Both the position numbers and the translations under genes were made by a program. This document shows positions 40,597 through 49,902 of a stretch of 64,000 bases of DNA, in pieces. Position 1 is the stretch's first letter. Each line of letters starts with the position of its first letter. The notes beneath the pieces are model-generated. The model saw only the letters and a list, made by a program, of their open reading frames with translations, was not told the origin of the DNA and made no database searches. This DNA is from Bradyrhizobium embrapense (lineage in GTDB: Bacteria; Pseudomonadota; Alphaproteobacteria; Rhizobiales; Xanthobacteraceae), in contig NZ_LFIP02000001.1 in the NCBI RefSeq assembly GCF_001189235.2, positions 1,178,001 to 1,242,000 of the forward strand, read 5' to 3'.

Positions 40597-42918
40597 ATGG
40601 CGCGCGCGCATGCAGCGAACGCGTGCGTCCAATCCGATTCGATCAAGGGATTGGCGCAATCGATCGCAAAACCGGCCTATCACAGGCTCTTGACGGCCGA
40701 GCCTGCACTGCGCCGCGCTGTCCCTACGCTCATCATCGCCTTCCTCATCACGATCTGCCTCGGCGCCTTCGTCCAGGTGATCGACCAGAACCGGCAAAAG
40801 CGCGGTGCGATGAAGCGCGACCTTGCCGCGCTCTCCGACATCCTCGCCGAGCGCCTCGACCGCCTGACCTCGGTGCGCCGCGATCGGTTCGCCAATATCG
40901 AGCGGCTGCAGGAGCTGCTGCCCGACCTGATCCCGTCCTGGGGCATCGCCAACGGCCGCCACGTCATCATCACCAGCGCCGATCATCGCGTGCTGGCGCG
41001 CGTGCCGATGGACGGCGCCGGCGAGAACGACCGCGTCCTCGACATCGTCTCCACAGCCCAGCTGCTTGTCGCACCGAGCCAGCAGGGCGCGGTCAGCGAC
41101 ATGACGCTGCCGACCGGCGCCGGCGCGCTGGCGATCTCGCAGCTTGTCAAGTCGCTGCCCGGCCAGGTCGTCGTCATCCAGGAGATGAACGAGCCGATCT
41201 GGGGATCGGACGCCGCGCTCTCGGTGACGCTGTCGGCGACCACGAGCTTCGTGGTGCTGATCCTCGGCTTCGCGTTCCACTGGCAATCGACCCGCGCCCG
41301 CGAGGGCGACCTGATCAACGACGCCGTGCGCGGCCGGATCGACACCGCGCTCAACCGCGGCCGCTGCGGATTGTGGGACTGGGACCTGTCGCGCGGCCGG
41401 ATCTTCTGGTCGCAGTCGATGTTCACCCTGCTCGGCCTCGACAGCCGCAACGACCTCCTCACCTTCGGCGAGGTCAACGCGCTGGTGAACTCCGACGACA
41501 TCAACCTGTTCGACATCGCCGAGCAGCTGATCTCGGGCAAGATCGATCACATCGATCAGAGCTTCCGCATGCGCCATGTCGGCGGCCACTGGATCTGGCT
41601 GCGCGTCCGCTGCGAGCTCAGCCACGCTGCGGCCGACAGCGGCCTGCATCTGATCGGCATCGCGGTCGACATTACCGAACAGAAGAGCCTCGCCGAGAAG
41701 TCGGTGGAAGCCGATCTGCGACTGCGCGACGCGATCGAGACGATTCCGGAGGCCTTCGTGCTCTGGGACGCCGAGGACCGCCTCGTGCTCTGCAACTCGC
41801 ACTTCCAGCGGCTGCACAAGCTGCCGGATAGCGCCGTCAGCCCCGGCACTTCGTATGAAACCGTGATCGAGGTCGGCAGCATGCCGGAAGTGCGCACCCG
41901 CCTGCACGAGAGCGGCGTGCCGGCTCCCGGTGCCCGTACCTTCGAGGCGCAGCTCGACGACGGCAGCTGGCTGCACATCAGCGAGCGCCGCACCAAGGAC
42001 GGCGGCTACGTCTCGGTCGGCACCGACATCACCCGCATCAAGGCGCACGAGCAGAAGCTGGTCGACAACGATCTGCGCCTGCGCGCCACCGTGATCGACC
42101 TGCAGCGCTCGCAATCCGAGCTGGAGCGGCAGGCCGTCGAGCTCGCCGACCTCGCCGAGAAGTACTCGCAGGAAAAGACCCGCGCCGAGGACGCCAACGC
42201 CGCGAAGTCGAAATTCCTCGCCAATATGAGCCATGAGCTGCGCACGCCGCTCAATGCCATCATCGGCTTCTCCGAGATCATGGGCTCCGGCCTGTTCGGC
42301 ACGCTCGGCTCGGACAAGTACGCGGAGTACTGCCATGACATACTGACCTCAGGGAAATACCTGCTCGAGGTCATCAACGACATCCTCGACATGTCGAAGA
42401 TCGAAGCCGGCCGCATGAAGTTCGACATGGAGCCGCTCGACCTCTCCGGCATCCTCGCCGAGTCGCTGCGGGTGGTGTCCGGCCGCGCCGAGCACAAGGG
42501 CCTGTCGCTGGAATCGGATATCGAAAGCACCATCTCGGTCGTCGCCGACCGCCGCGCTGTCAAGCAGATCATCGTCAACCTGCTCTCCAACGCCGTGAAG
42601 TTCACGCCCGACAACGGCCGCGTGCTGGTGCGCGGCCAGATGCTCGACGACTCGATCGTGCTGCTGATCGCCGACAGCGGCATCGGCATCGCGCCGGAAT
42701 CGCTGCGGCGGCTCGGCAAGCCGTTCGAGCAGGTCGAGAGCCAGCTCACCAAGAGCTATCAGGGCTCGGGGCTCGGCCTTGCGATCGCGCGATCGCTCAC
42801 CAACCTGCATGGCGGCTCGATGAAGCTGCGCTCCAAGCTCGGCGTCGGCACCGTCGTCCGCGTCACCCTGCCGCGCGATCCGCGCTCGCTGCAGACGAGA
42901 CTGCCGCAAGCGGCCTGA
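40597..42918 (+). CDS. PAS-domain sensor histidine kinase (PleC/PdhS-like)
   Basis: A 773-residue membrane-bound kinase. A hydrophobic segment at about 43-62 is followed by a periplasmic region to about 205, then a second membrane segment (SFVVLILGFAFHWQ) and two PAS-like domains (about 255-360 and 385-475, GLWDWDLSRGRIFWSQS; AFVLWDAEDRLVLCN). A coiled-coil linker leads to the HisKA domain with SKFLANMSHELRTPLNAIIG (His546) and an HATPase with NLLSNAVKFTPD and GSGLGLAIARSL. The HisKA stretch resembles PleC of alphaproteobacteria, a regulator of cell-cycle asymmetry. No cognate response regulator is adjacent, as for orphan cell-cycle kinases. Identity as PleC is probable, not certain. Confidence 0.85.
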   Translation: MARAHAANACVQSDSIKGLAQSIAKPAYHRLLTAEPALRRAVPTLIIAFLITICLGAFVQVIDQNRQKRGAMKRDLAALSDILAERLDRLTSVRRDRFANIERLQELLPDLIPSWGIANGRHVIITSADHRVLARVPMDGAGENDRVLDIVSTAQLLVAPSQQGAVSDMTLPTGAGALAISQLVKSLPGQVVVIQEMNEPIWGSDAALSVTLSATTSFVVLILGFAFHWQSTRAREGDLINDAVRGRIDTALNRGRCGLWDWDLSRGRIFWSQSMFTLLGLDSRNDLLTFGEVNALVNSDDINLFDIAEQLISGKIDHIDQSFRMRHVGGHWIWLRVRCELSHAAADSGLHLIGIAVDITEQKSLAEKSVEADLRLRDAIETIPEAFVLWDAEDRLVLCNSHFQRLHKLPDSAVSPGTSYETVIEVGSMPEVRTRLHESGVPAPGARTFEAQLDDGSWLHISERRTKDGGYVSVGTDITRIKAHEQKLVDNDLRLRATVIDLQRSQSELERQAVELADLAEKYSQEKTRAEDANAAKSKFLANMSHELRTPLNAIIGFSEIMGSGLFGTLGSDKYAEYCHDILTSGKYLLEVINDILDMSKIEAGRMKFDMEPLDLSGILAESLRVVSGRAEHKGLSLESDIESTISVVADRRAVKQIIVNLLSNAVKFTPDNGRVLVRGQMLDDSIVLLIADSGIGIAPESLRRLGKPFEQVESQLTKSYQGSGLGLAIARSLTNLHGGSMKLRSKLGVGTVVRVTLPRDPRSLQTRLPQAA

Positions 42919-42926
42919 ACCCCACG

Positions 42927-45047
42927 CTACTTTGCGAGCACCTCTTCCAGCAGGACGGAATCGCCGAGCACGGCCAGCGTCTCGCGCGGCGTGAGATGGT
43001 CGATCGCCTCATCGAAGCTGTCGCTGGCCTCGATCCGCGCACGGGCCACCGCGAGATGAAGGTCGATCTCGCCCGGGCCGCCGCGCTTCGCCGGCGGCAG
43101 CGACGACAAATGACGATGCAGCAGGCTGGAATCCTGCCGAAGTATTGCGAGTGCGGGGGCCGCGGCGCGCGCCGGCTGCGATGCCAGTTCGTTGGCGCGG
43201 ACCAGCACGCGCGGTGGCTCGCTCTCCTCCGGCGTCACGAATAGCGCGCGCATCGCGGGCTTCGCCGTCCAGGCGCCAATCGGGATCGCGAACAACAGGC
43301 CGACGATGACCGGCGACATCCATAGCAGCAGCGGCAATGACACCGCCCAGGCACTTGCTGCCATCGCGACACCGCAGGCGGTCGGGACGCCGTACTTGCG
43401 ATAGAGCTCACGCCGCTCGACCTCGCCGTCGTCGCGCCGCTGCGTCTGCCAGCCGGCATCGCGGCCGAGCAGGATCTCGACTACGGCAATCGACTGGAAC
43501 ACCATCATGACCGGCGCGATCATCGCCGAGACCAACACCTCCGCGGTGACCCCCGTCAGCGCCCGGAAGCCGCCGCCGAATTGCCGGCGCACGTCCCGCC
43601 GCGTCAGCAGCAGGATGAAGCCGAGCAGCTTCGGCACGATCAGGAGCGCCATCGTCAGACCAAACACCCACGCAGCGAGCACGGGATCCTGCGCCGGCCA
43701 GTTCGGGAATAGCGAGAAGCCCTTCGGAAAATATTCGGGGCGAATGAAGCGCGCCTGCAACGAGATCAGGATGCCGAGCAGCAGGAACGCAAGCCACATT
43801 GGAGCGGTGATGTAGGAGCCGATCCCGGTCACGAAATGCAGCCGCGAGATCCAGTGCAGGCGGCGCGTCGTCAGCACCGCGAGATGCTGCAGGTTGCCCT
43901 GGCACCAGCGCCGGTCGCGCGCAGCAAAATCCAGCAGCGACGGCGGCACCTCCTCGAAGCTGCCGCTGAGCACCGGTGCCATGTAGATGCCCCAGCCGGC
44001 GCGCCGCATCAGCGCCGCCTCGACAAAATCGTGGCTCAGGATATGGCCGCCGAACGGCTTGCGCCCGGAGAGTTCAGGCAATCCAGCCTGTTCCGCAAAG
44101 GCCTGGATCCTGATGATGGCGTTGTGGCCCCAGTAATTGCCCTCGGAGCCGTGCCACCACGCGACACCGGCGGCGACCATCGGTCCATAGAGCCGGCCGG
44201 CAAATTGCTGCAGGCGGCTGAACAGGCTGCGGGCGTTGACGATGACCGGCAGCGTCTGCAGCAGTGCCGCCTGCGGATTGCTCTCCATGGCGTGGACCAT
44301 CCGCACCATGGTGTCGCCCGACATCAGGCTGTCGGCATCGAGCACGATCATGAACTGGTAGGCGCCGCCGAACCGCCTGATCCACTCCCCGATATTGCCG
44401 GACTTCCGTGCCGTGTTGTCGGCGCGATGCCGGTAGTAGAGCCGGCCACCACCGCAGGCGTCGTTGAGCGCGAGGAACGCCTGTTCTTCGGCGATCCAGA
44501 TATCGGGATCGCGGGTGTCGCTCAGCACGAACCAGTCGAAGCTGTCACCCTGCCCGGTCGCCTCGATGGACTCGTAGATGGCGTGCAGGCGCGCCATCAA
44601 TTGATGCGGATTCTCGTTGTAGGTTGGGAGCAGCACCGCGGTCCGGCTCGCGAGCTGTGGCAGCGGACCATCGTCGCGGATCGGTAAGGAATTCCCCTTG
44701 CGCCGAAGCAGCACGACGAAGCCGGCCAATGCCGAGGCGAACGAGAACGCGATCCAGGCGAGCAGCGCCACGAACAGCACCAGCACCATCCATTCCATGA
44801 TCGTCACACCGCCGACCTGGACCACCATGTACATCTCGTAGGCGCCCGCGCCGGTCAGCGCGACGGTCAGCAGCAGCACGAACGCGCGGCGCATCAACAT
44901 GCCCGCCCCAACCGACACCGGCCTGCTCACCGCGCACGGCGGCTGTCCGAGATCGGCCGCCGCCATCGCAAGCGGCTTCTCTTGCGGCAGGAAGCCGTCG
45001 GCCGCCGCCACGACGTCGGGACGCGACGAGGTGACTATGGTGTCCAT
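42927..45047 (-). CDS. mdoH: Glucans biosynthesis glucosyltransferase
   Basis: A 706-residue membrane glycosyltransferase (GT2) that polymerises UDP-glucose into periplasmic beta-1,2-glucan backbone. Two N-terminal membrane segments, a cytoplasmic catalytic domain with LLPTYNENPHQLMARLH, VLDADSLMSGDTMV and RDRRWCQGNLQHL, and several C-terminal helices. The first 12 bases of its coding region overlap the end of mdoG (start 45047, mdoG stop 45035). It is convergent with the histidine kinase with an 8-bp gap. Known to make osmoregulated periplasmic glucans. Confidence 0.93.
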   Translation of the reverse strand: MDTIVTSSRPDVVAAADGFLPQEKPLAMAAADLGQPPCAVSRPVSVGAGMLMRRAFVLLLTVALTGAGAYEMYMVVQVGGVTIMEWMVLVLFVALLAWIAFSFASALAGFVVLLRRKGNSLPIRDDGPLPQLASRTAVLLPTYNENPHQLMARLHAIYESIEATGQGDSFDWFVLSDTRDPDIWIAEEQAFLALNDACGGGRLYYRHRADNTARKSGNIGEWIRRFGGAYQFMIVLDADSLMSGDTMVRMVHAMESNPQAALLQTLPVIVNARSLFSRLQQFAGRLYGPMVAAGVAWWHGSEGNYWGHNAIIRIQAFAEQAGLPELSGRKPFGGHILSHDFVEAALMRRAGWGIYMAPVLSGSFEEVPPSLLDFAARDRRWCQGNLQHLAVLTTRRLHWISRLHFVTGIGSYITAPMWLAFLLLGILISLQARFIRPEYFPKGFSLFPNWPAQDPVLAAWVFGLTMALLIVPKLLGFILLLTRRDVRRQFGGGFRALTGVTAEVLVSAMIAPVMMVFQSIAVVEILLGRDAGWQTQRRDDGEVERRELYRKYGVPTACGVAMAASAWAVSLPLLLWMSPVIVGLLFAIPIGAWTAKPAMRALFVTPEESEPPRVLVRANELASQPARAAAPALAILRQDSSLLHRHLSSLPPAKRGGPGEIDLHLAVARARIEASDSFDEAIDHLTPRETLAVLGDSVLLEEVLAK

Positions 45048-46549
45048 CGATAGACCCAGATCTCCGAGAGCGGCTTGTCGTCCTGCGCCAGATAGGCGCG
45101 CAGCTCGATCGGATCTTTTTTGACGGCGCACTGGAAGCTGAGCCGCCAGCCGCCGGTATTCGGGTTCGGCTGCGTGACGATGTTGGTGATCTCGGCCTTC
45201 TCCGCCGTCACGACGCCCTTGATGCTGGCGGGATCGATCCCCTTCAAATTGTCGCCGAACAGGTCGAGCACGAACAGCTTGCCGTTCTCGCCATGCGCGC
45301 CGATGCCGCTGCGGGTGAAACGCGCCAGCGAATGCGGCTTCGGCGCGTCAGGTCCCCAATGCAGCCGGTAGGTGAGATTGGTTTCGCTCTTGGCCTTGAG
45401 CGGCGCCTTCGGCCGCCAGAACGCGGCGATGTTGTCGTGGATTTCCTCCTTGGTCGGGATCTCGAACAGGATCACCGCGCCCTCGCCCCAGTCGCCGATC
45501 GGCTCGACCCACAGGCTCGGACGCTTCTCGAAGCTCGATTCGATGTCCTGATAGGCGAAGAAATTCTTCTCCCGCTGCATCAGCCCGAAGCCGTGCGGGT
45601 TGATGTCCTGGAACGTGCTGATCTGCAGGTCGCGCGGATTGCTCAGCGGGCGCCACAGGCTCTCGCCCCTGCCGTTGTAGATTGCAAGCCCGTCGGAATC
45701 GTGCACCGACGGCCGGAAATCATCGACCTCGTTACGATCATTGGGGCCGAAGAAGAACATGCTGGTCATCGGCGCAACACCGGCATGCTCGAGATCGGCG
45801 CGCGGATAGAGCGAGGCCTCGACGTCGAAGACGGTGGTCTTCCCCGGTCTGATCGTGAAGCGATAGCTGGCCGCGCAGCTCTTGCTGTCGAGCAAGGCAT
45901 GAATGACCAGCGAGGTCGCGTTGGGCACCGGACGTTCGAGCCAAAACGCCTTGAAGAACGGAAACTCCTCACCCTTGGCCTCGCCGGTATCGATCGACAG
46001 GCCGCGCGCCGACAGGCCATAGGTCTCGTCCTTGGCGACGGCGCGGAAATAACTCGCGCCGAGGAAGACGCAGACCTCGTCGTAATAGTCCGGTTTGTTG
46101 ATCGGCGCGTGGATGCGAAATCCGGCAAAGCCGAGGTCGGTCTCGGTGAAGGCAGGCACGGTCTCGCCGAACGAGAACATGTCCTTGCTGTAGTTGACTT
46201 CGCTGACCTTGCCGTCAGCGACCTCGAATATCTGGACCTTGTTCTTGTAGAAGAAACCGCGGTGAAAGAACTGCGCTTCGAACGGCAGCTTCGCGCCGCG
46301 CCACAGCGCGCGGTCGGGCACGAAGCGGATCGAGCGGTACTGGTCGTAGTTCAGATCCGTCAGGCCATTCGGCAACTTCTCGTCCGGCGCCACGAATGAC
46401 TTGGCTGCGAGGTTGCGCGCGAGCTCCCTCACCATCGATGGGTTGAAAGGCGCGTCCGACGTGTTCCCCGCGGCCGCGGCCTGCCGCTGCGGCAAGAGCA
46501 TCAGTGCCGGCAACATGGCCGATCCGTGGAGTAACTGGCGACGATTCAA
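45035..46549 (-). CDS. mdoG: Glucan biosynthesis protein MdoG/MdoD family (periplasmic)
   Basis: A 504-residue periplasmic protein needed to shape or release osmoregulated glucans. The signal sequence MNRRQLLHGSAMLPALML carries the twin-arginine RRQLL pattern, so export through Tat is likely (as for MdoD). The mature protein has FNPSMVRELARNLAAKSF, LNYDQYRSIRFVPDRALW and FFYKNKVQIFEVADGKV, which match the family opening. G and D paralogues cannot be separated with certainty here; the Tat signal points to the D type. Its stop overlaps the mdoH start. Confidence 0.9.
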   Translation of the reverse strand: MNRRQLLHGSAMLPALMLLPQRQAAAAGNTSDAPFNPSMVRELARNLAAKSFVAPDEKLPNGLTDLNYDQYRSIRFVPDRALWRGAKLPFEAQFFHRGFFYKNKVQIFEVADGKVSEVNYSKDMFSFGETVPAFTETDLGFAGFRIHAPINKPDYYDEVCVFLGASYFRAVAKDETYGLSARGLSIDTGEAKGEEFPFFKAFWLERPVPNATSLVIHALLDSKSCAASYRFTIRPGKTTVFDVEASLYPRADLEHAGVAPMTSMFFFGPNDRNEVDDFRPSVHDSDGLAIYNGRGESLWRPLSNPRDLQISTFQDINPHGFGLMQREKNFFAYQDIESSFEKRPSLWVEPIGDWGEGAVILFEIPTKEEIHDNIAAFWRPKAPLKAKSETNLTYRLHWGPDAPKPHSLARFTRSGIGAHGENGKLFVLDLFGDNLKGIDPASIKGVVTAEKAEITNIVTQPNPNTGGWRLSFQCAVKKDPIELRAYLAQDDKPLSEIWVYRWTP

Positions 46550-46707
46550 AGCAGCTCCTCTCGCTGACCGGGACGCCGGAAAGCAACCGCCGAACTGCTG
46601 CTGAGTTCCATATTGCCGCGCGCGGAACGATCGTCTAGCGGCGAACCATGTGCACGACTATCGCAAGCTTGAACTACGACGGAAGGGTCTCGGCTGGCTG
46701 CCGAGAG

Positions 46708-47604
46708 CTACTGCGTCTCCAGCTTCGGCGCGACCTCGCGCGCGACCTGCACCAGGGCCGCGATCAAGGGCGTCATCGGATCGCGCTGCGGGATCACGAG
46801 GCCGATGCTGTAGTCCACCACCGGATCGACGATCGGAATGCTCCGCACCGCATCGGCAAGGCCAAGCGTCTCGGCGAGCTTGGCCGGCATCACGCTGGCC
46901 CAGCGTCCGGTCTTCACATGGGTGTAGAGCACCAGCAGCGAGTTCGAGGTCAGCGTCGGCGTTGCCTCGGCGCCGACCGAGGTCAGCGCGCGGTCGATGA
47001 TGCGGCGGTTCTGCATGTCCGGCGTGAGCAGGCACAGCGGCACGGTGCCGACTTCCTTCCACGTCACCTGCTTGCGGTCGCCGAACATCGCATCCGGCGC
47101 CGTCAGCAGCCGATAGCTCTCATTGTAGAGCGGGATGGTGCGAACCTTGCCGATCGGCTCGTTCTCGATATAGGTCAGCCCGGCATCGACCTCGAGATTT
47201 TCCAAGAGGCCGAGTACGTCGGCCGACGTGCACGACTGGATGCGAAACCGCACATCGGGATGGCGCGCCCGGAACGGCGTGGTGAGCGAGGCCACCATGC
47301 CGAGCGCGGTCGGGATCGCGGCGATCCGGATCTCGCCCGACAGCTTGTCCTTGAGGCTGTTGATCTCCTGCTTCATCGCCCGCGCATCGCCGACGATGCG
47401 CCGCGCCCAGTCCAGCGTCCGCTCGCCCTCCGGCGTGAAACCCTGAAAACGCGATCCGCGCTGCACCAGCATGACGCCGAGGATTTCCTCGAGCTGCTTG
47501 AGACTGGTCGACATGGTCGGCTGGGTGACGCCGCAGGCCTCCGCAGCCCGGCCGAAATGCCGCTCCTTGGCCAGCGCCAGCAGAAGTTCCAGCTTGTCGA
47601 TCAA
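46708..47604 (-). CDS. LysR-family regulator of the formate dehydrogenase operon
   Basis: A 298-residue regulator, divergent from fdsG with a 256-bp shared spacer. The HTH at about 1-60 contains LLALAKERHFGRAAEACGVTQ, PTMSTSLKQLEEILGV and LVQRGSRFQGFTPEGERTLD. The start is the TTG at 47604: an in-frame stop lies two codons upstream and GAAGGGATG precedes it. By analogy with FdsR in Cupriavidus it probably activates fds in response to formate; this is context-based. CbbR-like regulation is the alternative. Confidence 0.82.
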   Translation of the reverse strand: MIDKLELLLALAKERHFGRAAEACGVTQPTMSTSLKQLEEILGVMLVQRGSRFQGFTPEGERTLDWARRIVGDARAMKQEINSLKDKLSGEIRIAAIPTALGMVASLTTPFRARHPDVRFRIQSCTSADVLGLLENLEVDAGLTYIENEPIGKVRTIPLYNESYRLLTAPDAMFGDRKQVTWKEVGTVPLCLLTPDMQNRRIIDRALTSVGAEATPTLTSNSLLVLYTHVKTGRWASVMPAKLAETLGLADAVRSIPIVDPVVDYSIGLVIPQRDPMTPLIAALVQVAREVAPKLETQ

Positions 47605-47728
47605 GGTTCACATCCCTTCGGAAGACGGCGCCCCAAATGGCAGCCCGCCGCGTCCATAGGTAGCACGATCGGGGTGCGATCCCGAAATCCAAAGCGCCCC
47701 GGAAGTGCGTGATTTCAGAACATTATTG

Positions 47729-47741
47729 CGATCCCGGATCG
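47729..47741. promoter_or_regulatory. Dyad in the lysR-fdsG spacer
   Basis: CGATCC-C-GGATCG is a perfect 6-bp inverted repeat, with further imperfect repeats of A(T)TATT around it (ATTATTGCG at 47722, CTATTAATCG at 47757, TTTATTGATG at 47794). A consensus half operator TTTGGCA lies at 47747-47753. A candidate LysR control region, not proven. Confidence 0.3.
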
Positions 47742-47860
47742 GTCCATTTGGCAACGCTATTAATCGCGTTTCGCAATCGCCGCATGAGACAGCTTTATTG
47801 ATGTTTCGAAGGATTCCAACTCTCATGTGCAAAGCAAAAAACCGATCGTGAGAAGCGCGG

Positions 47861-48337
47861 ATGACGGTGCGATACGAACCCTGGGACAAGGCGCGCGGCG
47901 CAGAAATCATCGCCGAGCATGCCGGGCTTGAAGGCGCCACGCTGGTGATCCTGCACGCGCTGCAGGAAGCCTTCGGCTATGTGCCGGAGCCTGCGATCCC
48001 GATGGTGGCCGAGGCGCTCAATCTGTCGCGCGCCGAGGTGCACGGCGTGTTCACCTTCTACCACGACTTCCGCAAGCAACCGGCCGGACGCCACGTCCTC
48101 AAGCTCTGCCGCGCCGAGGCCTGCCAGGCTGCCGGCGGCGACGCCCTTGCGGCGCGCGCAGAGGCCAAGCTCGGCGTATCCCTCGGCAGCACCACGGCGG
48201 ACCAGCGGGTGACGCTGGAGCCGATCTACTGCCTCGGGCTGTGCGCCACCGCGCCGTCGGCGATGCTGGATGGCCGCCTGGTCGGCCGGCTTGACGAAGC
48301 GCGGATCGACGCCCTGGTCGCGGAGGCACAGCGATGA
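47861..48337 (+). CDS. fdsG: NAD-dependent formate dehydrogenase, gamma subunit (NuoE-like)
   Basis: A 158-residue [2Fe-2S] subunit of the soluble molybdenum formate dehydrogenase. The cluster ligands are Cys in KLCRAEAC and in YCLGLCA, the NuoE pattern. It begins MTVRYEPWDKARGAEIIAEH and has LHALQEAFGYVPEPAIPMVA. It is the first gene of fdsGBACD; its stop overlaps the fdsB start by 4 bp. The promoter is the spacer shared with lysR. Confidence 0.94.
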   Translation: MTVRYEPWDKARGAEIIAEHAGLEGATLVILHALQEAFGYVPEPAIPMVAEALNLSRAEVHGVFTFYHDFRKQPAGRHVLKLCRAEACQAAGGDALAARAEAKLGVSLGSTTADQRVTLEPIYCLGLCATAPSAMLDGRLVGRLDEARIDALVAEAQR

Positions 48338-49890
48338 CGGTGCGAATTTACGTCCCCCGCGATGCCGCGGCCGTCGCCGTCGGCGCCGACGATGTCGCCC
48401 TCGCCTTCGCGCAGGCCGCGGCCGCGCGTGGCGCGGCGATCGAGATCGTCAGGAACGGCTCGCGCGGGCTGTGCTGGCTGGAGCCGATGGTCGAGCTTGC
48501 GACCGCGCAAGGCCGCATCGCGTTCGGCCCGGTGGCGCCGGCGGATGTGCCATCGCTGCTCGATGCGATGGTCGGCAGCGGCCAGCATGCGCTGCGGCTA
48601 GGTGTCACAGATGAAATTCCCTGGCTGAAGCGCCAGACCCGGTTGACCTTCGTCCGCTGCGGCGTGGTCGATCCGCGTTCGGTCGACGACTACCGCGCCC
48701 ATGGCGGCTACCGTGGCCTGGAGCGGGCGCTGACGCTGACTTCCGACCAGATCCTCGCCGACGTCATCACCTCGGGCCTGCGCGGCCGCGGCGGTGCCGG
48801 CTTCCCGACCGGCATCAAGTGGAAGACGGTGGCGCAGGCGCAGGCCGATCGCAAATACATCGTCTGCAACGCCGACGAAGGCGATAGCGGCACCTTCGCC
48901 GACCGCATGATCATGGAAGGCGACCCTTTCGTCGTGATCGAGGGCATGACGATCGCAGGTATCACGGTCGGCGCCACCAAGGGCTACATCTACATCCGCT
49001 CGGAATATCCGCACGCGGTCGAGGCGATGAACGCGGCGATCGTGGCGGCGCGGCGCGCCGGCTTCCTCGGCAAGCAGATCGGCGGCGCCAAGCATGAGTT
49101 CGATCTCGAGGTGCGGGTCGGCGCCGGCGCCTATGTCTGCGGCGAAGAGACCTCGCTGTTGGAGAGCCTCGAAGGCCGCCGCGGCATCGTCCGCGCCAAG
49201 CCGCCGCTACCGGCGCACAAGGGCCTGTTCGGCCGTCCGAGCGTCATCAACAACGTGCTGTCGTTCGCGGCGATCCCCTTCATCCTCGACAACGGCGCCA
49301 AGGCCTATGCCGATTTCGGCATGGGCCGCTCGCGCGGCACGCTGCCGATCCAGCTCGCCGGCAACATCAGACACGGCGGGCTGTTCGAGACCGCGTTCGG
49401 CGTCACGCTCGGCGAGCTCGTCGACGAGATCGGCGGCGGCACCTTCACCGGACGGTCGGTGCGCGCGGTGCAGGTCGGCGGTCCCCTCGGGGCCTACTTC
49501 CCCCGCGCGCTGTTCGACACGCCGTTCGACTATGAGGCCTTTGCGGCGCGCGACGGCCTGATAGGCCATGGCGGCATCGTGGTGTTCGACGACACCGTCG
49601 ACATGGTCAAGCAGGCGCGCTTTGCGATGGAGTTCTGCGCGATCGAATCCTGCGGCAAGTGCACGCCGTGCCGGATCGGCTCGACCCGCGGCGTCGAGAC
49701 CATCAACAAGATCATCAACGGCGAGCGCGTGGCGGAAAACCTCGCCGTGATCGAAGACCTCTGCAACACCATGAAGTTCGGCTCGCTGTGCGCACTGGGC
49801 GGCTTCACACCCTACCCGGTGATGAGCGCACTGAAGCACTTCCGGGAAGATTTTGGTCCCGCACCGGCCCGCCTGCAGGCCGCGGAATAA
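48334..49890 (+). CDS. fdsB: NAD-dependent formate dehydrogenase, beta subunit (NuoF-like)
   Basis: A 518-residue diaphorase subunit that passes electrons from formate to NAD+. It is NuoF-like with an added N-terminal thioredoxin-like [2Fe-2S] part (about 1-110, of NuoE type but with few visible cysteines). The NADH/FMN motif appears as GLRGRGGAGFPTGIKW, NADEGDSGTFADR and EYPHAVEAM, and the 4Fe-4S site is ESCGKCTPCRIGS plus Cys in LCNTMKFGSLCALGG. It overlaps fdsG by 4 bp and precedes fdsA by 12 bp. Confidence 0.94.
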   Translation: MTVRIYVPRDAAAVAVGADDVALAFAQAAAARGAAIEIVRNGSRGLCWLEPMVELATAQGRIAFGPVAPADVPSLLDAMVGSGQHALRLGVTDEIPWLKRQTRLTFVRCGVVDPRSVDDYRAHGGYRGLERALTLTSDQILADVITSGLRGRGGAGFPTGIKWKTVAQAQADRKYIVCNADEGDSGTFADRMIMEGDPFVVIEGMTIAGITVGATKGYIYIRSEYPHAVEAMNAAIVAARRAGFLGKQIGGAKHEFDLEVRVGAGAYVCGEETSLLESLEGRRGIVRAKPPLPAHKGLFGRPSVINNVLSFAAIPFILDNGAKAYADFGMGRSRGTLPIQLAGNIRHGGLFETAFGVTLGELVDEIGGGTFTGRSVRAVQVGGPLGAYFPRALFDTPFDYEAFAARDGLIGHGGIVVFDDTVDMVKQARFAMEFCAIESCGKCTPCRIGSTRGVETINKIINGERVAENLAVIEDLCNTMKFGSLCALGGFTPYPVMSALKHFREDFGPAPARLQAAE

Positions 49891-49902
49891 CAGGAGATCA
49901 CG

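Noticed and set aside
40528..42336. 602-residue open frame antisense to the histidine kinase
   Set aside because: Artefact of GC-rich codon use; the plus strand encodes complete PAS, HisKA and HATPase domains.
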